Part shown: in pieces, positions 1-8,132 of the stretch
Layout: each line of letters opens with the position of its first letter
How positions within the stretch are numbered: the first letter of the stretch is position 1
Assembly: GCA_017988135.1 (NCBI GenBank)
Contig: JAGNSI010000002.1
Location: 1 to 46,963 of the forward strand
DNA length: 46,963 nt
Direction: 5' to 3'
Source of the DNA: Pseudarcicella sp.
Lineage (GTDB): Bacteria; Bacteroidota; Bacteroidia; Cytophagales; Spirosomataceae
Notes under the pieces: generated by a model
What the model saw: the letters and a program-made list of their open reading frames with translations, nothing else
What the model was told of the DNA's origin: nothing
Databases searched by the model: none
Made by a program: the position numbers and the translations under genes

Positions 1-168
1 AACGTATGCCCAAACTGTGGTGGAGGATTCGACAATAGACCTACAAGGCCAGTCCATTTATTGCAAAAATATACTGCAGAAACAAAACCATTTTTTAAGC
101 TTATAAATTGGGTAGAATTTGAAAAACTAAAAACTAAAAATCAACATATACAGCCCAATAAAAGGTGA
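1..168 (+). CDS. DUF1272 family protein, C-terminal part
   Basis: The window opens inside a reading frame that runs from base 1 to a TGA at 166-168, giving 55 residues with no start in view. It begins NVCPNCGGGFDNRPTRP, which closely matches the C-terminal half of the small DUF1272 zinc-ribbon-like proteins, where a CPNCGG pair follows an upstream Cys-rich half that is not in this window. The biochemical role of this family is not established. The last 15 or so residues are Lys/Gln rich and do not look conserved. The rest of the gene should lie directly upstream of base 1. Confidence 0.75.
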   Translation, partial: NVCPNCGGGFDNRPTRPVHLLQKYTAETKPFFKLINWVEFEKLKTKNQHIQPNKR

Positions 169-186
169 AAATTAATCGATATAACT

Positions 187-368
187 ATGTTTGAAGCACT
201 TAAAATATATTTACCCATTTATTTTATTTACTGCGGATTCAATTACTTTTATGCTAATTCAGTTTAACTATTTTATTATATCAAATACGTTTAGAAGAAG
301 ATTTTTTGGAAAAACAGCATGGCGAACGATATTTGGATTATAAATCAAAAACTAAAAGATTGTTATAG
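187..368 (+). pseudogene. Relic of an isoprenylcysteine methyltransferase-like membrane protein
   Basis: The frame at 258-368 reads YQIRLEEDFLEKQHGERYLD followed by YKSKTKRLL and a stop. This is the typical C-terminal tail of ICMT-like (isoprenylcysteine carboxyl methyltransferase family) bacterial membrane proteins, in which a helix ends in R-x-E-E-x-F-L-x-x-x-x-G-x-x-Y-x-x-Y. No start codon precedes it in frame, and a TAA lies just upstream at 255-257. A hydrophobic stretch in another frame, starting with ATG at 187 (PIYFIYCGFNYFY), could be the remains of the preceding membrane helices. I read this as a gene broken by deletion and frameshift, but a sequencing error cannot be excluded. Confidence 0.5.
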
Positions 369-434
369 CAGATCTTAAAAAACAAATTAAATTCAATTTT
401 ATAAAACTGCACCAAATTAATAGCAACAAAGACA

Positions 435-463
435 TTGTTTCTGTATCAAAATACATAATTTTG
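435..463 (+). promoter_or_regulatory. Candidate Bacteroidota promoter for the FGE-like gene
   Basis: TTG at 435-437 and TAATTTTG at 456-463 are separated by 18 bases. This fits the known Bacteroidota housekeeping pattern, a TTG or TTTG near -33 and TAnnTTTG near -7. A start site near 470 would give a leader of about 68 bases before the ATG at 538. This is a motif match only. Confidence 0.4.
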
Positions 464-537
464 TGTTAAATAATTTAGTACAAAAAAATAACAGAAAAAT
501 ATATTTTTTTTGATATTTAGTTTCAAAATCAACAAGT

Positions 538-1653
538 ATGTCAAATCATAAAATAGTATTTGTATCAATAATATCAGCCTTAAGTACTTTCTTTATATCA
601 TGTGAAAAGAAAAAAACAACGGAGGAAAAAGAAAAAGTAAAACAGGATTCTGTGCATGCCTGCATGAAAATACCCAACAGATTCAAAGACAGCACAGGTT
701 ACAAACTTACCATTAAAGACGGAATGTCGTATATTCCCGGTGGCATCTTTGATATGGGTGGAGATAATGATCAGGCCGCTCAAGACGAATACCCAAAGCA
801 TACCGTAAATGTAAAGCCATTTTATATGGATGTTACAGAGGTTACAAACGCTCAATTTCAGAAATTTGTAGATGCTACCCATTATATTACCACAGCAGAA
901 AAAAAACCAGACTGGGAAGAGCTCAAAAAAACCCTTCCAGCAGGTACACCAAAACCATCAGAAGAACTTTTACAACCTGCATCATTGGTTTTTAAGCCAA
1001 CAAACGGCCCTGTAGAACTCACTGATTTTCAGCAATGGTGGACTTGGCAAAAAGGGGCTAGCTGGAAACACCCTCAAGGTGCTAGTAGTAGCATAAAAGG
1101 AAAAGAAAATCATCCAGTAGTTCACCTCAGTTGGGACGATGCAATGGCATATTGCAAATGGGCAAAAAAAAGATTGCCCACAGAAGCTGAATGGGAATTT
1201 GCTGCAAGAGGAGGTTTAAATAATAATATTTATCCTTGGGGAAATGAAAAAGTAAACACAGGTAAAGCTAAAAACAATAGTTGGGAAGGTAAATTTCCCT
1301 ACCTAAATGAACAAAAAGATGGGTATTTTAAATCAGCACCTGTAAAAAGCTTCCAACCCAATGGCTATGGCTTGTACGATATAGCTGGCAATGTTTGGGA
1401 ATGGTGTAGCGACTGGTACTTAGATAGTTATTATAAAGAATTTAAAAAAGGAGAAATTGCTCAAAACCCACCTGGCCCATCGCAAAGCTTTGATCCAGAG
1501 GAGCCAAGCACGCCTAAACGTAGCCTAAGAGGAGGTAGTTTTTTATGTAACGACAGCTATTGCAGTGGTTATAGAGTTTCAAGAAGAATGAAAAGTAGTC
1601 CAGATACGGGCTTAGAGCACACAGGTTTTAGGTGTGTAAAAGATGTAGAATGA
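538..1653 (+). CDS. Formylglycine-generating enzyme (SUMF1/FGE) family lipoprotein
   Basis: The 371-residue protein has a lipoprotein-type leader ending at Cys22 (FFISC), a charged Lys/Glu linker, then an FGE-sulfatase domain from about residue 65 to the end. Landmarks are YIPGGIFDMGG, a VTNAQFQKFV helix, RLPTEAEWEFAARGG, GLYDIAGNVWEWCSDWY and a C-terminal GGSFLCNDSYCSGYR. The last segment has the two cysteines (about Cys337 and Cys342) in the same C-x4-C spacing as the redox/copper-binding pair of true FGEs. True FGEs oxidise a sulfatase Cys to formylglycine. T9SS lipoproteins GldK and GldJ share this fold but, as far as I recall, not the Cys pair, so I favour a catalytic FGE. No sulfatase is encoded in this window, so the substrate is unknown. 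The gene has its own promoter-like motif and is followed after 29 bases by the aldo/keto reductase. Confidence 0.85.
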   Translation: MSNHKIVFVSIISALSTFFISCEKKKTTEEKEKVKQDSVHACMKIPNRFKDSTGYKLTIKDGMSYIPGGIFDMGGDNDQAAQDEYPKHTVNVKPFYMDVTEVTNAQFQKFVDATHYITTAEKKPDWEELKKTLPAGTPKPSEELLQPASLVFKPTNGPVELTDFQQWWTWQKGASWKHPQGASSSIKGKENHPVVHLSWDDAMAYCKWAKKRLPTEAEWEFAARGGLNNNIYPWGNEKVNTGKAKNNSWEGKFPYLNEQKDGYFKSAPVKSFQPNGYGLYDIAGNVWEWCSDWYLDSYYKEFKKGEIAQNPPGPSQSFDPEEPSTPKRSLRGGSFLCNDSYCSGYRVSRRMKSSPDTGLEHTGFRCVKDVE

Positions 1654-1682
1654 TATTTTTTAAATTGTTTTTGTAAAATTAT

Positions 1683-2669
1683 ATGTACCAGCCCAACCCA
1701 ACCCGATACCAACAAATGAAATACCGTAGATGCGGTAACAGTGGTTTGCTTTTGCCCGAATTATCTTTGGGTTTGTGGCATAACTTTGGCGGAGTAGACG
1801 TATTTGAAAATTATAGAGAAATATTAAAAACTGCCTTTGATAATGGCATTACACATTTCGACTTAGCCAATAATTATGGACCACCTCCAGGTTCGGCAGA
1901 AGAAAATTTTGGTACAATACTAAAAAAAGACTTTTCTGCATATAGAGACGAAATTATAATTTCTACTAAAGCTGGATACTATATGTGGGAAGGGCCTTAT
2001 GGCGAATGGGGCTCCAAAAAAAGTCTAGTAGCAAGTATCAATCAGAGTCTGAAACGCATGCAGCTCGACTATGTAGATATTTTTTATCATCACCGTCCAG
2101 ACCCCAATACTCCTCTAGAAGAAACCATGACAACGCTTGACCTTTTGGTAAGACAAGGTAAAGCATTATACGTTGGGCTTTCAAACTATAAGCCAGCAGA
2201 AGCTGCAGAAGCTTTTGCTATATTGAAGCAACTGGGAACACCTTGTTTGATACATCAACCTAAATATTCGATGTTTGAACGATGGGCAGAAGATGGTCTG
2301 ATGGTTTTGTTGGGAAATGCTGGCGTAGGCTGTATTCCATTTTCACCATTAGCACAAGGTTTATTGACAGATAAATACTTAAAAGGTATTCCCGAAGGTT
2401 CAAGAGCCTCTAAGTCCCATGGTTTTTTAAAGAGTTCTCACGTTACGCCTGACAAATTAACAAAAATAGAAAAGTTAAATACATTGGCACAAACCAGAGG
2501 GCAAACTCTCGCTCAAATGGCGATAGCATGGTTATTAAAAGATCAACGGGTAACCTCGGTACTAATAGGAGCAAGCCGAAGTGCTCAGCTGTTAGATTCA
2601 ATAGAAGCTTTGCAAAACACCAATTTTTCACCAGAAGAACTAACTTCAATAGAAGAAATTTTGGCTTAA
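1683..2669 (+). CDS. gpr: Aldo/keto reductase, YghZ (L-glyceraldehyde 3-phosphate reductase) type
   Basis: The 328-residue TIM-barrel oxidoreductase matches the E. coli YghZ/Gpr pattern along its length. It starts with NPTRYQQMKYRRCGNSGLLLP, then SLGLWHNFG, HFDLANNYGPPPGSAEENFG (Asp60 and Tyr65 of the catalytic tetrad), STKAGY (Lys), VDIFYHHR (His), PLAQGLLTDKYL and VTSVLIGASR near the NADPH site. The family reduces aldehydes such as L-glyceraldehyde 3-phosphate and methylglyoxal with NADPH in the cytoplasm. It lies 29 bases after the FGE-like gene on the same strand and ends just before a strong terminator, so the two may share a transcript. The physiological substrate cannot be read from the sequence. 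Confidence 0.9.
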   Translation: MYQPNPTRYQQMKYRRCGNSGLLLPELSLGLWHNFGGVDVFENYREILKTAFDNGITHFDLANNYGPPPGSAEENFGTILKKDFSAYRDEIIISTKAGYYMWEGPYGEWGSKKSLVASINQSLKRMQLDYVDIFYHHRPDPNTPLEETMTTLDLLVRQGKALYVGLSNYKPAEAAEAFAILKQLGTPCLIHQPKYSMFERWAEDGLMVLLGNAGVGCIPFSPLAQGLLTDKYLKGIPEGSRASKSHGFLKSSHVTPDKLTKIEKLNTLAQTRGQTLAQMAIAWLLKDQRVTSVLIGASRSAQLLDSIEALQNTNFSPEELTSIEEILA

Positions 2670-2679
2670 AATATTTCAA

Positions 2680-2713
2680 AAAAATAGCTGTGTTGCGATA
2701 CACAGCTATTTTT
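2680..2713. terminator. Bidirectional intrinsic terminator
   Basis: A perfect 13-bp stem (2680-2692 pairs with 2701-2713) has an 8-base loop and A/T runs on both sides. It sits between the ends of the converging aldo/keto reductase and serpin genes and can serve both. Confidence 0.85.
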
Positions 2714-2745
2714 GATTTAAAGAGATTTTTGAAAATCAATCCATT

Positions 2746-3981
2746 CTATCCTAGGTCAGCTATTTTGCCAATAAATAAAACGGTATTAGAAGTTTTTTCA
2801 GTGATCAATACCATAAATGCCCTATTTACGATATAATTTCTCAATGGCACAGAAGTAACGCCAATTCCTATAGAGGTTACAGCTGCTGCTTCGCTGCCTG
2901 CTTCGTCTACCGATAAGCTTACTTTATGTGCAACATCAAAAACACTCAAACCATTTGCGTCAGATATCTTTGACAAATTGGCTTTGTTGGTAAAAGCAAT
3001 CTTCATTCCGAGGCTTTGTAGCGTAGCATTCAGCGAAGTTTTATAGTCTAAAGTGAATTTAGGTAAAGCTATATCTTCAGTGCTTTCTTTTAAATTGTTT
3101 TGTAAACTTTGCCAGTTTTGTAAGTTAAATTCATTGGCAAAATTTTCTATAGAAACATCGTTATCAGGCAAAACAATGGTCATATTGTAGTCACCATTGC
3201 CGTAAGGAAGTTCGAAGGCAGCATAATTATCACTTTGGGCGGTGCGTAAATTTACTTTTTGTTTCATAAGGTTTATCGTTCTTGCTCTTTTATCTATTGC
3301 TGTAAAAAAAGGCGAACTTACAGTGTTTTTAGGGTCAAATTTGTACTTCCAGTCTCCTTTAAAATACAACGCATTTATTAAGTACATTACAGCTTCGTCA
3401 GGAATTGTTTCTATAATAGTTGGTATTTTATTTTCAGTATTTATGGCTACCCATTTGTTGATACTCTTGATGCTTTCTTGCTTGTTATTGATGTCAAACA
3501 TGTTTGTTTCGGCATCGAAGTTGTTGATAAGCATATCTGTAAATGTTTTTTTGGTTTGAAAGTTTTTTTCTTTCCATACAGAATTAGCAATACTCAACCT
3601 TACTTTGGGGTCTACAATTGGCAAGCCTTTTATAAGCTGGTTGTAGGTTGTGTTGAGTTGTTCGAGCGAAAATCCTTCTTTTTGAAGTGCTTTTTTTATT
3701 TCGTTGGCTGTTTCGCCATCTGCACCATTCACTAGCATGCCAAGGGCAATGTCTATGCTCAATGGCGATATTACTACGTTTTCGTTGCTTTGTGTGCTGT
3801 TGAGTTGCTGAAAGCACTTAAAGGCAAATGCGTTGGCTTGGTTGGCGAAATTTGGGTTGATGCCTTCTAGTTTTTGGCTTTTATTAAAATCAGGTTCTAT
3901 TTTTTGTACGGGGATTTCTGATTTTTCGCAAGCACTAAAAATAATGACTGAGCAAATCAAGGTTTTCAATAGTGTTTTCAT
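2746..3981 (-). CDS. Serpin-type protease inhibitor, lipoprotein
   Basis: The 411-residue protein starts with a lipoprotein signal (lipobox Ala-Cys at Cys18) and carries a full serpin domain. Visible hallmarks are NVVISPLSIDIALGMLVNGA, YLINALYFKGDWKYKFDP, MTIVLPD, the hinge VDEAGSEAAAVTS and the C-terminal NRAFMVLITEKTSNTVLFIG. The hinge keeps small residues at P14-P9, as in inhibitory serpins that undergo loop insertion. Counting from the hinge puts the scissile bond near GVTSVP, with a small residue (Val or Thr) at P1. That would suit elastase-like or other proteases with a small S1 pocket. It is probably anchored on the outer membrane, where it could protect surface proteins from host, prey or self proteases. 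It ends at the bidirectional terminator. Confidence 0.93.
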   Translation of the reverse strand: MKTLLKTLICSVIIFSACEKSEIPVQKIEPDFNKSQKLEGINPNFANQANAFAFKCFQQLNSTQSNENVVISPLSIDIALGMLVNGADGETANEIKKALQKEGFSLEQLNTTYNQLIKGLPIVDPKVRLSIANSVWKEKNFQTKKTFTDMLINNFDAETNMFDINNKQESIKSINKWVAINTENKIPTIIETIPDEAVMYLINALYFKGDWKYKFDPKNTVSSPFFTAIDKRARTINLMKQKVNLRTAQSDNYAAFELPYGNGDYNMTIVLPDNDVSIENFANEFNLQNWQSLQNNLKESTEDIALPKFTLDYKTSLNATLQSLGMKIAFTNKANLSKISDANGLSVFDVAHKVSLSVDEAGSEAAAVTSIGIGVTSVPLRNYIVNRAFMVLITEKTSNTVLFIGKIADLG

Positions 3982-4216
3982 GTCTTTGTTTGTTATAAAT
4001 CAAACTTTGATATAAAATTTGATATAGTGAAAAAAAATGAATGATATAATAAGGACAGTCTTATATATAAAAAGGTTGGAAAGTTGAAGGGATTTAGTTG
4101 AATGTTTTATAAAATCGTATCTAAAAAGAAGAAAGTTTTTTTGAGATTTTAAAAATGTAAAATGTAGCAAAAGTATTGTTTCACAAAAGAATACCTAGGT
4201 TTGATGGCTAAAAAAC

Positions 4217-4483
4217 TTAGCAATTTTTAATACTATCTCTTATAAAACTTGCTAGTTTAGAAGGAACGCATTTTTTTTCTAGTTTCAAATTTAGGGCTTC
4301 TTTGATACTTTTTTCTAATTCATACCCATTTTCACAAGGTGTACATTTACTCATATTATCTTTGAAATGTTGAATTTGTTCTACACTGGCTTGACAGTCC
4401 AAAATAAGCTGAATCATTTTCATACATTCTTCATGATGTTCACATTGTGTCTTTTTTTCTATATTAGTTGTTTCGGTGGACAT
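4217..4483 (-). CDS. Putative zinc-finger-type anti-sigma factor
   Basis: This 88-residue soluble Cys-rich protein lies 107 bases downstream of an ECF sigma gene on the same strand. Its shape is that of the small RsrA/ChrR-like anti-sigma proteins common in Bacteroidota: an N-terminal C-x2-H-x3-C segment, a helix with LILDCQASVEQIQHF, then FKDNMSKCTPC, a Tyr-Glu helix and a C-terminal C-x-PSKLASFIRDSI. Family members usually carry H-x3-C-x2-C at the zinc site. Here the position four before the first Cys is Asn, with a His further upstream. Zinc binding may therefore be altered or may use another ligand. The role of sequestering the neighbouring sigma factor, perhaps in a redox-sensitive way, is inferred from position and motif. 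Confidence 0.75.
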   Translation of the reverse strand: MSTETTNIEKKTQCEHHEECMKMIQLILDCQASVEQIQHFKDNMSKCTPCENGYELEKSIKEALNLKLEKKCVPSKLASFIRDSIKNC

Positions 4484-4590
4484 GCTTCGAAAATTATATT
4501 TTTAGCTTTACTGTTTTCTTGATTTTTTAATACCAAACGAATAACATTTACTTTTTATCAAAAAGTTCATTTATAGGCTATTGTCGATGA

Positions 4591-5187
4591 TTATTTTTCT
4601 GTATCGGTATAGCCCATTGTTTTGGCGTAGTCTTTGAGTTTTTCTTTGAGAAGCATTCTAGCTCTGTGCAGCCTCGAACGCACAGTGCCAATAGGAATGT
4701 CAAGTATTTTTGCCATTTCTTCGTAGGTGAAACCTTCGATATCGCACAAAATAATTACTGTTCTGAAATCTACTTGCAATTGGTTGAGGGCATTGGCTAT
4801 TTCGTCGCCAATCATATCTTGTACAGATTCCGCTCTTAGGTCTGTGGTGCCGGTGGTTTCGGCATCTTCGTCAGAGTTGTAGGTAGATTCTATTTCTTGG
4901 TAATCTACCTTAGAAGGTTCTTTTGTTTTTTTACGAAAATCGTTTATAAAACTATTTTTGAGTATCCTAAAAAGCCATGCTTTGGCGTTTGTACCTTTTT
5001 CAAAAGATTTTATAAAACGAAAAGCTTTTAGAAAAGTATCTTGTACCAAGTCGTTTGCATCTTCTTCGTCGTTGGTGAGCCTGAATGCAAAATTGTACAT
5101 AGCATTGATGTGGGGCATAAATTCGTCATCAAATACCTTGTATTTTTCGGCATCGGTGTACTCTGGGCTTATGCTAGTTTCACTCAT
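4591..5187 (-). CDS. ECF-type RNA polymerase sigma factor (sigma-70 family)
   Basis: The 198-residue protein has sigma region 2 at about residues 25-90 (FAFRLTNDEEDANDLVQDTF, then WLFRILKNSFINDFRKK). An acidic linker follows, and sigma region 4 covers about 130-190 (RTVIILCDIEGFTYEEMAKI then PIGTVRSRLHRAR, the helix-turn-helix). There is no region 1 or 3, as expected for group 4 sigma factors. It is followed by a small Cys-rich anti-sigma candidate and preceded by the methyltransferase gene. The regulon cannot be deduced. In Porphyromonas, PorX works together with an ECF sigma (SigP), but I see no specific evidence that this sigma plays that part. Confidence 0.93.
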   Translation of the reverse strand: MSETSISPEYTDAEKYKVFDDEFMPHINAMYNFAFRLTNDEEDANDLVQDTFLKAFRFIKSFEKGTNAKAWLFRILKNSFINDFRKKTKEPSKVDYQEIESTYNSDEDAETTGTTDLRAESVQDMIGDEIANALNQLQVDFRTVIILCDIEGFTYEEMAKILDIPIGTVRSRLHRARMLLKEKLKDYAKTMGYTDTEK

Positions 5188-5305
5188 GTCTGATTTTGGA
5201 AAAACTATGTTCTATAATCTTGCTTGGTAAATATAATGAATTATAGAATCCGTTATTTCAAACTTATTGCCAAAATCTAAATCTATGACATTTTGTCTTG
5301 TGTTT

Positions 5306-6034
5306 TTATTTTTCAAAAATAAAAATCATTCTAGGTGAAGTGGCTTCATCGAAGTCGGCAAGCTGATAGTTGCCCAATATTGCTTTTGTTTTCAAACCAG
5401 ACAATTGGGCATAATTGATAAAACTATCTTTAGAGATTGCAGCAACACGTTCTTGGAAATGATATTTTTTGCCAGATACATCAAAACTTATATCTTTTAA
5501 AATTATGTTATTTTCTATTTTTTTGTGTATTTCAAAAAGTATTTCGTCTCTTTTTACGGTAGTTTGTTTTTCTAAATGTTTGATAATAAGGTTTGTATTA
5601 AAAAAATCAAGCACAAATTTTCCACCTTTTTTGAGACTTCTTGCTGCACTTTGAAATGCTTTTATGTTTTCTTTTTCGGTATCGAAATACCCAAAACTGG
5701 TAAAGAGATTTAGGATAATGTCAAATTCTTTTTCGGCATATATTTGTCGCATATCATGTTCATAAAAATGCAGGCGACTGTTTTCGTATTGTTTTGCAAA
5801 TAGAATACTCTGTGGAGAAAGGTCTAGTCCGGTAACATCCAGTCCCAATTTATTCAGAAAAATAGCATGCCTACCTTTGCCGCACGCCAAATCCATCACT
5901 TTTTTATCTTGGCTAATTTCCAAGTAATCAGTGAGATGTTTCATGAATGTTTCGGCTTCTTGCTGGTCTCTATTGTTGTACAATAGGTGATAATAAGGAG
6001 AGTCAAACCAATCGCTAAACCATTCTTTTTGCAT
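5306..6034 (-). CDS. Class I SAM-dependent methyltransferase
   Basis: The 242-residue protein has the Rossmann methyltransferase motif I at about residues 40-60 (VMDLACGKGRHAIFLNKLG), followed by VTGLDLSPQS (acidic residue of motif II) and the IILNLFTSFGYF segment. The N-terminus WFSDWFDSPYYHLLY is typical of a widespread Bacteroidota subfamily. The substrate is unknown. No membrane segment or signal peptide is present, so it should act in the cytoplasm. It lies 24 bases after the GDP-fucose synthase gene, which suggests co-transcription, perhaps with a sugar or cofactor methylation role, but that is only context. Confidence 0.9.
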   Translation of the reverse strand: MQKEWFSDWFDSPYYHLLYNNRDQQEAETFMKHLTDYLEISQDKKVMDLACGKGRHAIFLNKLGLDVTGLDLSPQSILFAKQYENSRLHFYEHDMRQIYAEKEFDIILNLFTSFGYFDTEKENIKAFQSAARSLKKGGKFVLDFFNTNLIIKHLEKQTTVKRDEILFEIHKKIENNIILKDISFDVSGKKYHFQERVAAISKDSFINYAQLSGLKTKAILGNYQLADFDEATSPRMIFIFEK

Positions 6035-6058
6035 AATTGTGTATTGTTGCTTGAAAAA

Positions 6059-6985
6059 CTAAATTTTACTCAAAAAATCTTGATAAGCCAAGCCTATTCC
6101 TTCTTCTAGTTCTATGGTATGTTTCCAACCTTCATTATGCAACTTAGATACGTCCATTAGTTTACGAGGTGTGCCGTCTGGCTTGCTACTGTCCCAAGTT
6201 ATTTTACCTTCGTAGCCAGTGATTCTCTGAACCGTTTCTGCCAATTCTTTGATAGTAATGTCTTTTCCTGTACCAATATTTACCAAACTTGCTTCATTGT
6301 AATGTAACATTAAGTAATAACATGCCGATGCCAAGTCGTCTGCATATAAAAATTCTCGCATCGGTTTGCCCGAACCCCAAAGTACCACTTCGGGCTGCGT
6401 GTTTGTTTTAGCTTCATGAAACTTACGAATCATAGCAGGCAATACATGAGAGCTTTGTAAATCGTAATTATCATTGGGACCATACATATTTGTAGGCATT
6501 ACCGATATGAAATTGCAACCATATTGGCTACGGTAAGCTTCACACATTTTGATGCCCGCTATTTTGGCAATAGCGTAAGGCTCGTTGGTTGGTTCTAGCT
6601 CACCAGATAGTAAATATTCTTCTTTTAGTGGCTGAGGAGCTAGCTTTGGGTAAATACAAGAAGAACCTAAAAAAAGCAATTTTTGTACACCATTTAAGTA
6701 GGAAGCATGAATAACATTGTTTTGGATAGCTAAATTTTCATATAAAAAATCTGCCCTTAAAGTGTTGTTTGCCAATATTCCGCCTACCTTAGCGGCTGCT
6801 AAAAATACGTATTCAGGTTTGTTTGATTCAAAAAAATCTAATACCGCCTGCTGATTGCGAAGGTCAAGTTCTTGCGAAGTTTTTAATACAAAATTTGTGT
6901 AACCTTCGTTTTTTAATGTACGTAAAATGGCAGAACCCACCATTCCTCGGTGACCTGCAATGTATATTTTTGCTTCTTTTTTCAA
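6059..6985 (-). CDS. fcl: GDP-L-fucose synthase
   Basis: The 308-residue NAD-dependent epimerase/reductase converts GDP-4-keto-6-deoxymannose to GDP-L-fucose. It shows the nucleotide motif [14 protein letters not shown] at the N-terminus, [19 protein letters not shown] (catalytic Ser), [11 protein letters not shown] (Tyr-x3-Lys) and [10 protein letters not shown], all standard for Fcl/WcaG. The frame has no ATG before the conserved GHRGMVG motif. The only plausible start is a TTG at 6985-6983, giving the family-like N-terminus (M)[10 protein letters not shown]. The partner GDP-mannose 4,6-dehydratase is not in the window. The product would feed surface polysaccharide or glycoprotein fucosylation. 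It heads a minus-strand group with the methyltransferase and possibly the sigma/anti-sigma genes. Confidence 0.95.
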   Translation of the reverse strand: MKKEAKIYIAGHRGMVGSAILRTLKNEGYTNFVLKTSQELDLRNQQAVLDFFESNKPEYVFLAAAKVGGILANNTLRADFLYENLAIQNNVIHASYLNGVQKLLFLGSSCIYPKLAPQPLKEEYLLSGELEPTNEPYAIAKIAGIKMCEAYRSQYGCNFISVMPTNMYGPNDNYDLQSSHVLPAMIRKFHEAKTNTQPEVVLWGSGKPMREFLYADDLASACYYLMLHYNEASLVNIGTGKDITIKELAETVQRITGYEGKITWDSSKPDGTPRKLMDVSKLHNEGWKHTIELEEGIGLAYQDFLSKI

Positions 6986-7117
6986 AATTATAATTTGTTT
7001 GTACTCAGACTAAAACCAAATTTTAGTATTTTTGACTATTCTATAAAAACGTAGCACAAAATAAATGTGACCTAAAAACGTTCACAAAAGTAATAGAATA
7101 GATTTAGAAATTATACA

Positions 7118-8128
7118 ATGAAAAAAATATCTTTGTTTGCCTTCTTGATAACTTTTGCTTGGTTTTCGGCTAAGGCTCAAAGCGATAGTGAGTTCAAAAC
7201 CAAAGAAAAACCCAAAATAGATACCACCATCAAGAAAAATGGGATTTTAGGTAAAATAGTAAATCCAGAACTTTTAGAAAGTGCCAAAAAAGCAAAAAAA
7301 ATTATAGAAAAACCTAAAGAAGCTTTCAATACCGAAAAAGATAAAATCATTGCCAAAGCCACTGACAAAACTACCGAACTAAAAAAAGAATTGGGAATTA
7401 CAGATTTAGGTTTAAAATCTGCTACCAAAAAAGAAAAAGTAAAACAAAAAAAAACACCTAAAGACGAATACGAAGGCATAAAAATAGAACGTAGATTAGG
7501 ACAAAACGGAACAGGAAATAGAAAGTCTTTGGAAGAAATAAATGTTCTCAAATCTGACGATTATGAACCCAGCGTTTATGCTAGAGAAGTTTGGTGGTAC
7601 GATTATAAATTGGGCAAAATAGTGAATTCAGCTATCAAAGACAAAGAATACGCTCAAATTTGCCATGGGCCATACAAAAGATACCTCAACGACGAGCTTG
7701 TAGAAGAAGGCTTTTTTTATCTTGGTGCCAAACATGGAAGATGGGAAGAATACAATTCAGACTATATATTACTCAAAAAAGAACGCTACAAATATGGTTT
7801 TTATGCAGATTCGCACTTTAGTTTTTACGACAAAGCCGAAACCAAATACAAAGAAGTAATACCCAAAATTTACGGAAAAGTAACAGGCGACTACAGAAGC
7901 TTCTACGAAGGAGGGCAACTCAAAGAAGAAGGCAGAATGGACGATAGCGTAAAAGTAGGCAGATGGCGAGAATACCATCAATTTGGCACAGGAGGTAGAC
8001 TAAAAAAAGAAACACTTTACGGAAAAGATAAATTCGACAAAACACTTCCATCTGTAGTGCAAGAAAGAAACAACAAAGGAGAAGTGATTTATGATGGAAC
8101 AAAACAAACCAAAAAGAAAGAAAAGTAA
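7118..8128 (+). CDS. Secreted MORN/YwqK-like repeat protein
   Basis: The 336-residue protein has a signal peptide ending near AKAQS (about residue 21), a Lys-rich, probably helical low-complexity region to about residue 135, then a C-terminal half built from toxin-antitoxin YwqK/MORN-like units. These can be seen as HGPYKRYLNDELVEEGFF, KHGRWEEYN, GDYRSFYEGGQLKEEG and GRWREYH. Such repeats form beta-hairpins and are common in Bacteroidota exported proteins of unknown function. The stop lies four bases before the chosen start of the PorE-like gene, so the pair is probably co-transcribed and may act together at the outer membrane. I do not recognise a specific function. Confidence 0.7.
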   Translation: MKKISLFAFLITFAWFSAKAQSDSEFKTKEKPKIDTTIKKNGILGKIVNPELLESAKKAKKIIEKPKEAFNTEKDKIIAKATDKTTELKKELGITDLGLKSATKKEKVKQKKTPKDEYEGIKIERRLGQNGTGNRKSLEEINVLKSDDYEPSVYAREVWWYDYKLGKIVNSAIKDKEYAQICHGPYKRYLNDELVEEGFFYLGAKHGRWEEYNSDYILLKKERYKYGFYADSHFSFYDKAETKYKEVIPKIYGKVTGDYRSFYEGGQLKEEGRMDDSVKVGRWREYHQFGTGGRLKKETLYGKDKFDKTLPSVVQERNNKGEVIYDGTKQTKKKEK

Positions 8129-8132
8129 TCAG

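Noticed and set aside
6983-6990. TAATTTTG on the minus strand as a promoter for fcl.
   Set aside because: It overlaps the TTG start codon, so transcription would begin inside the coding sequence.
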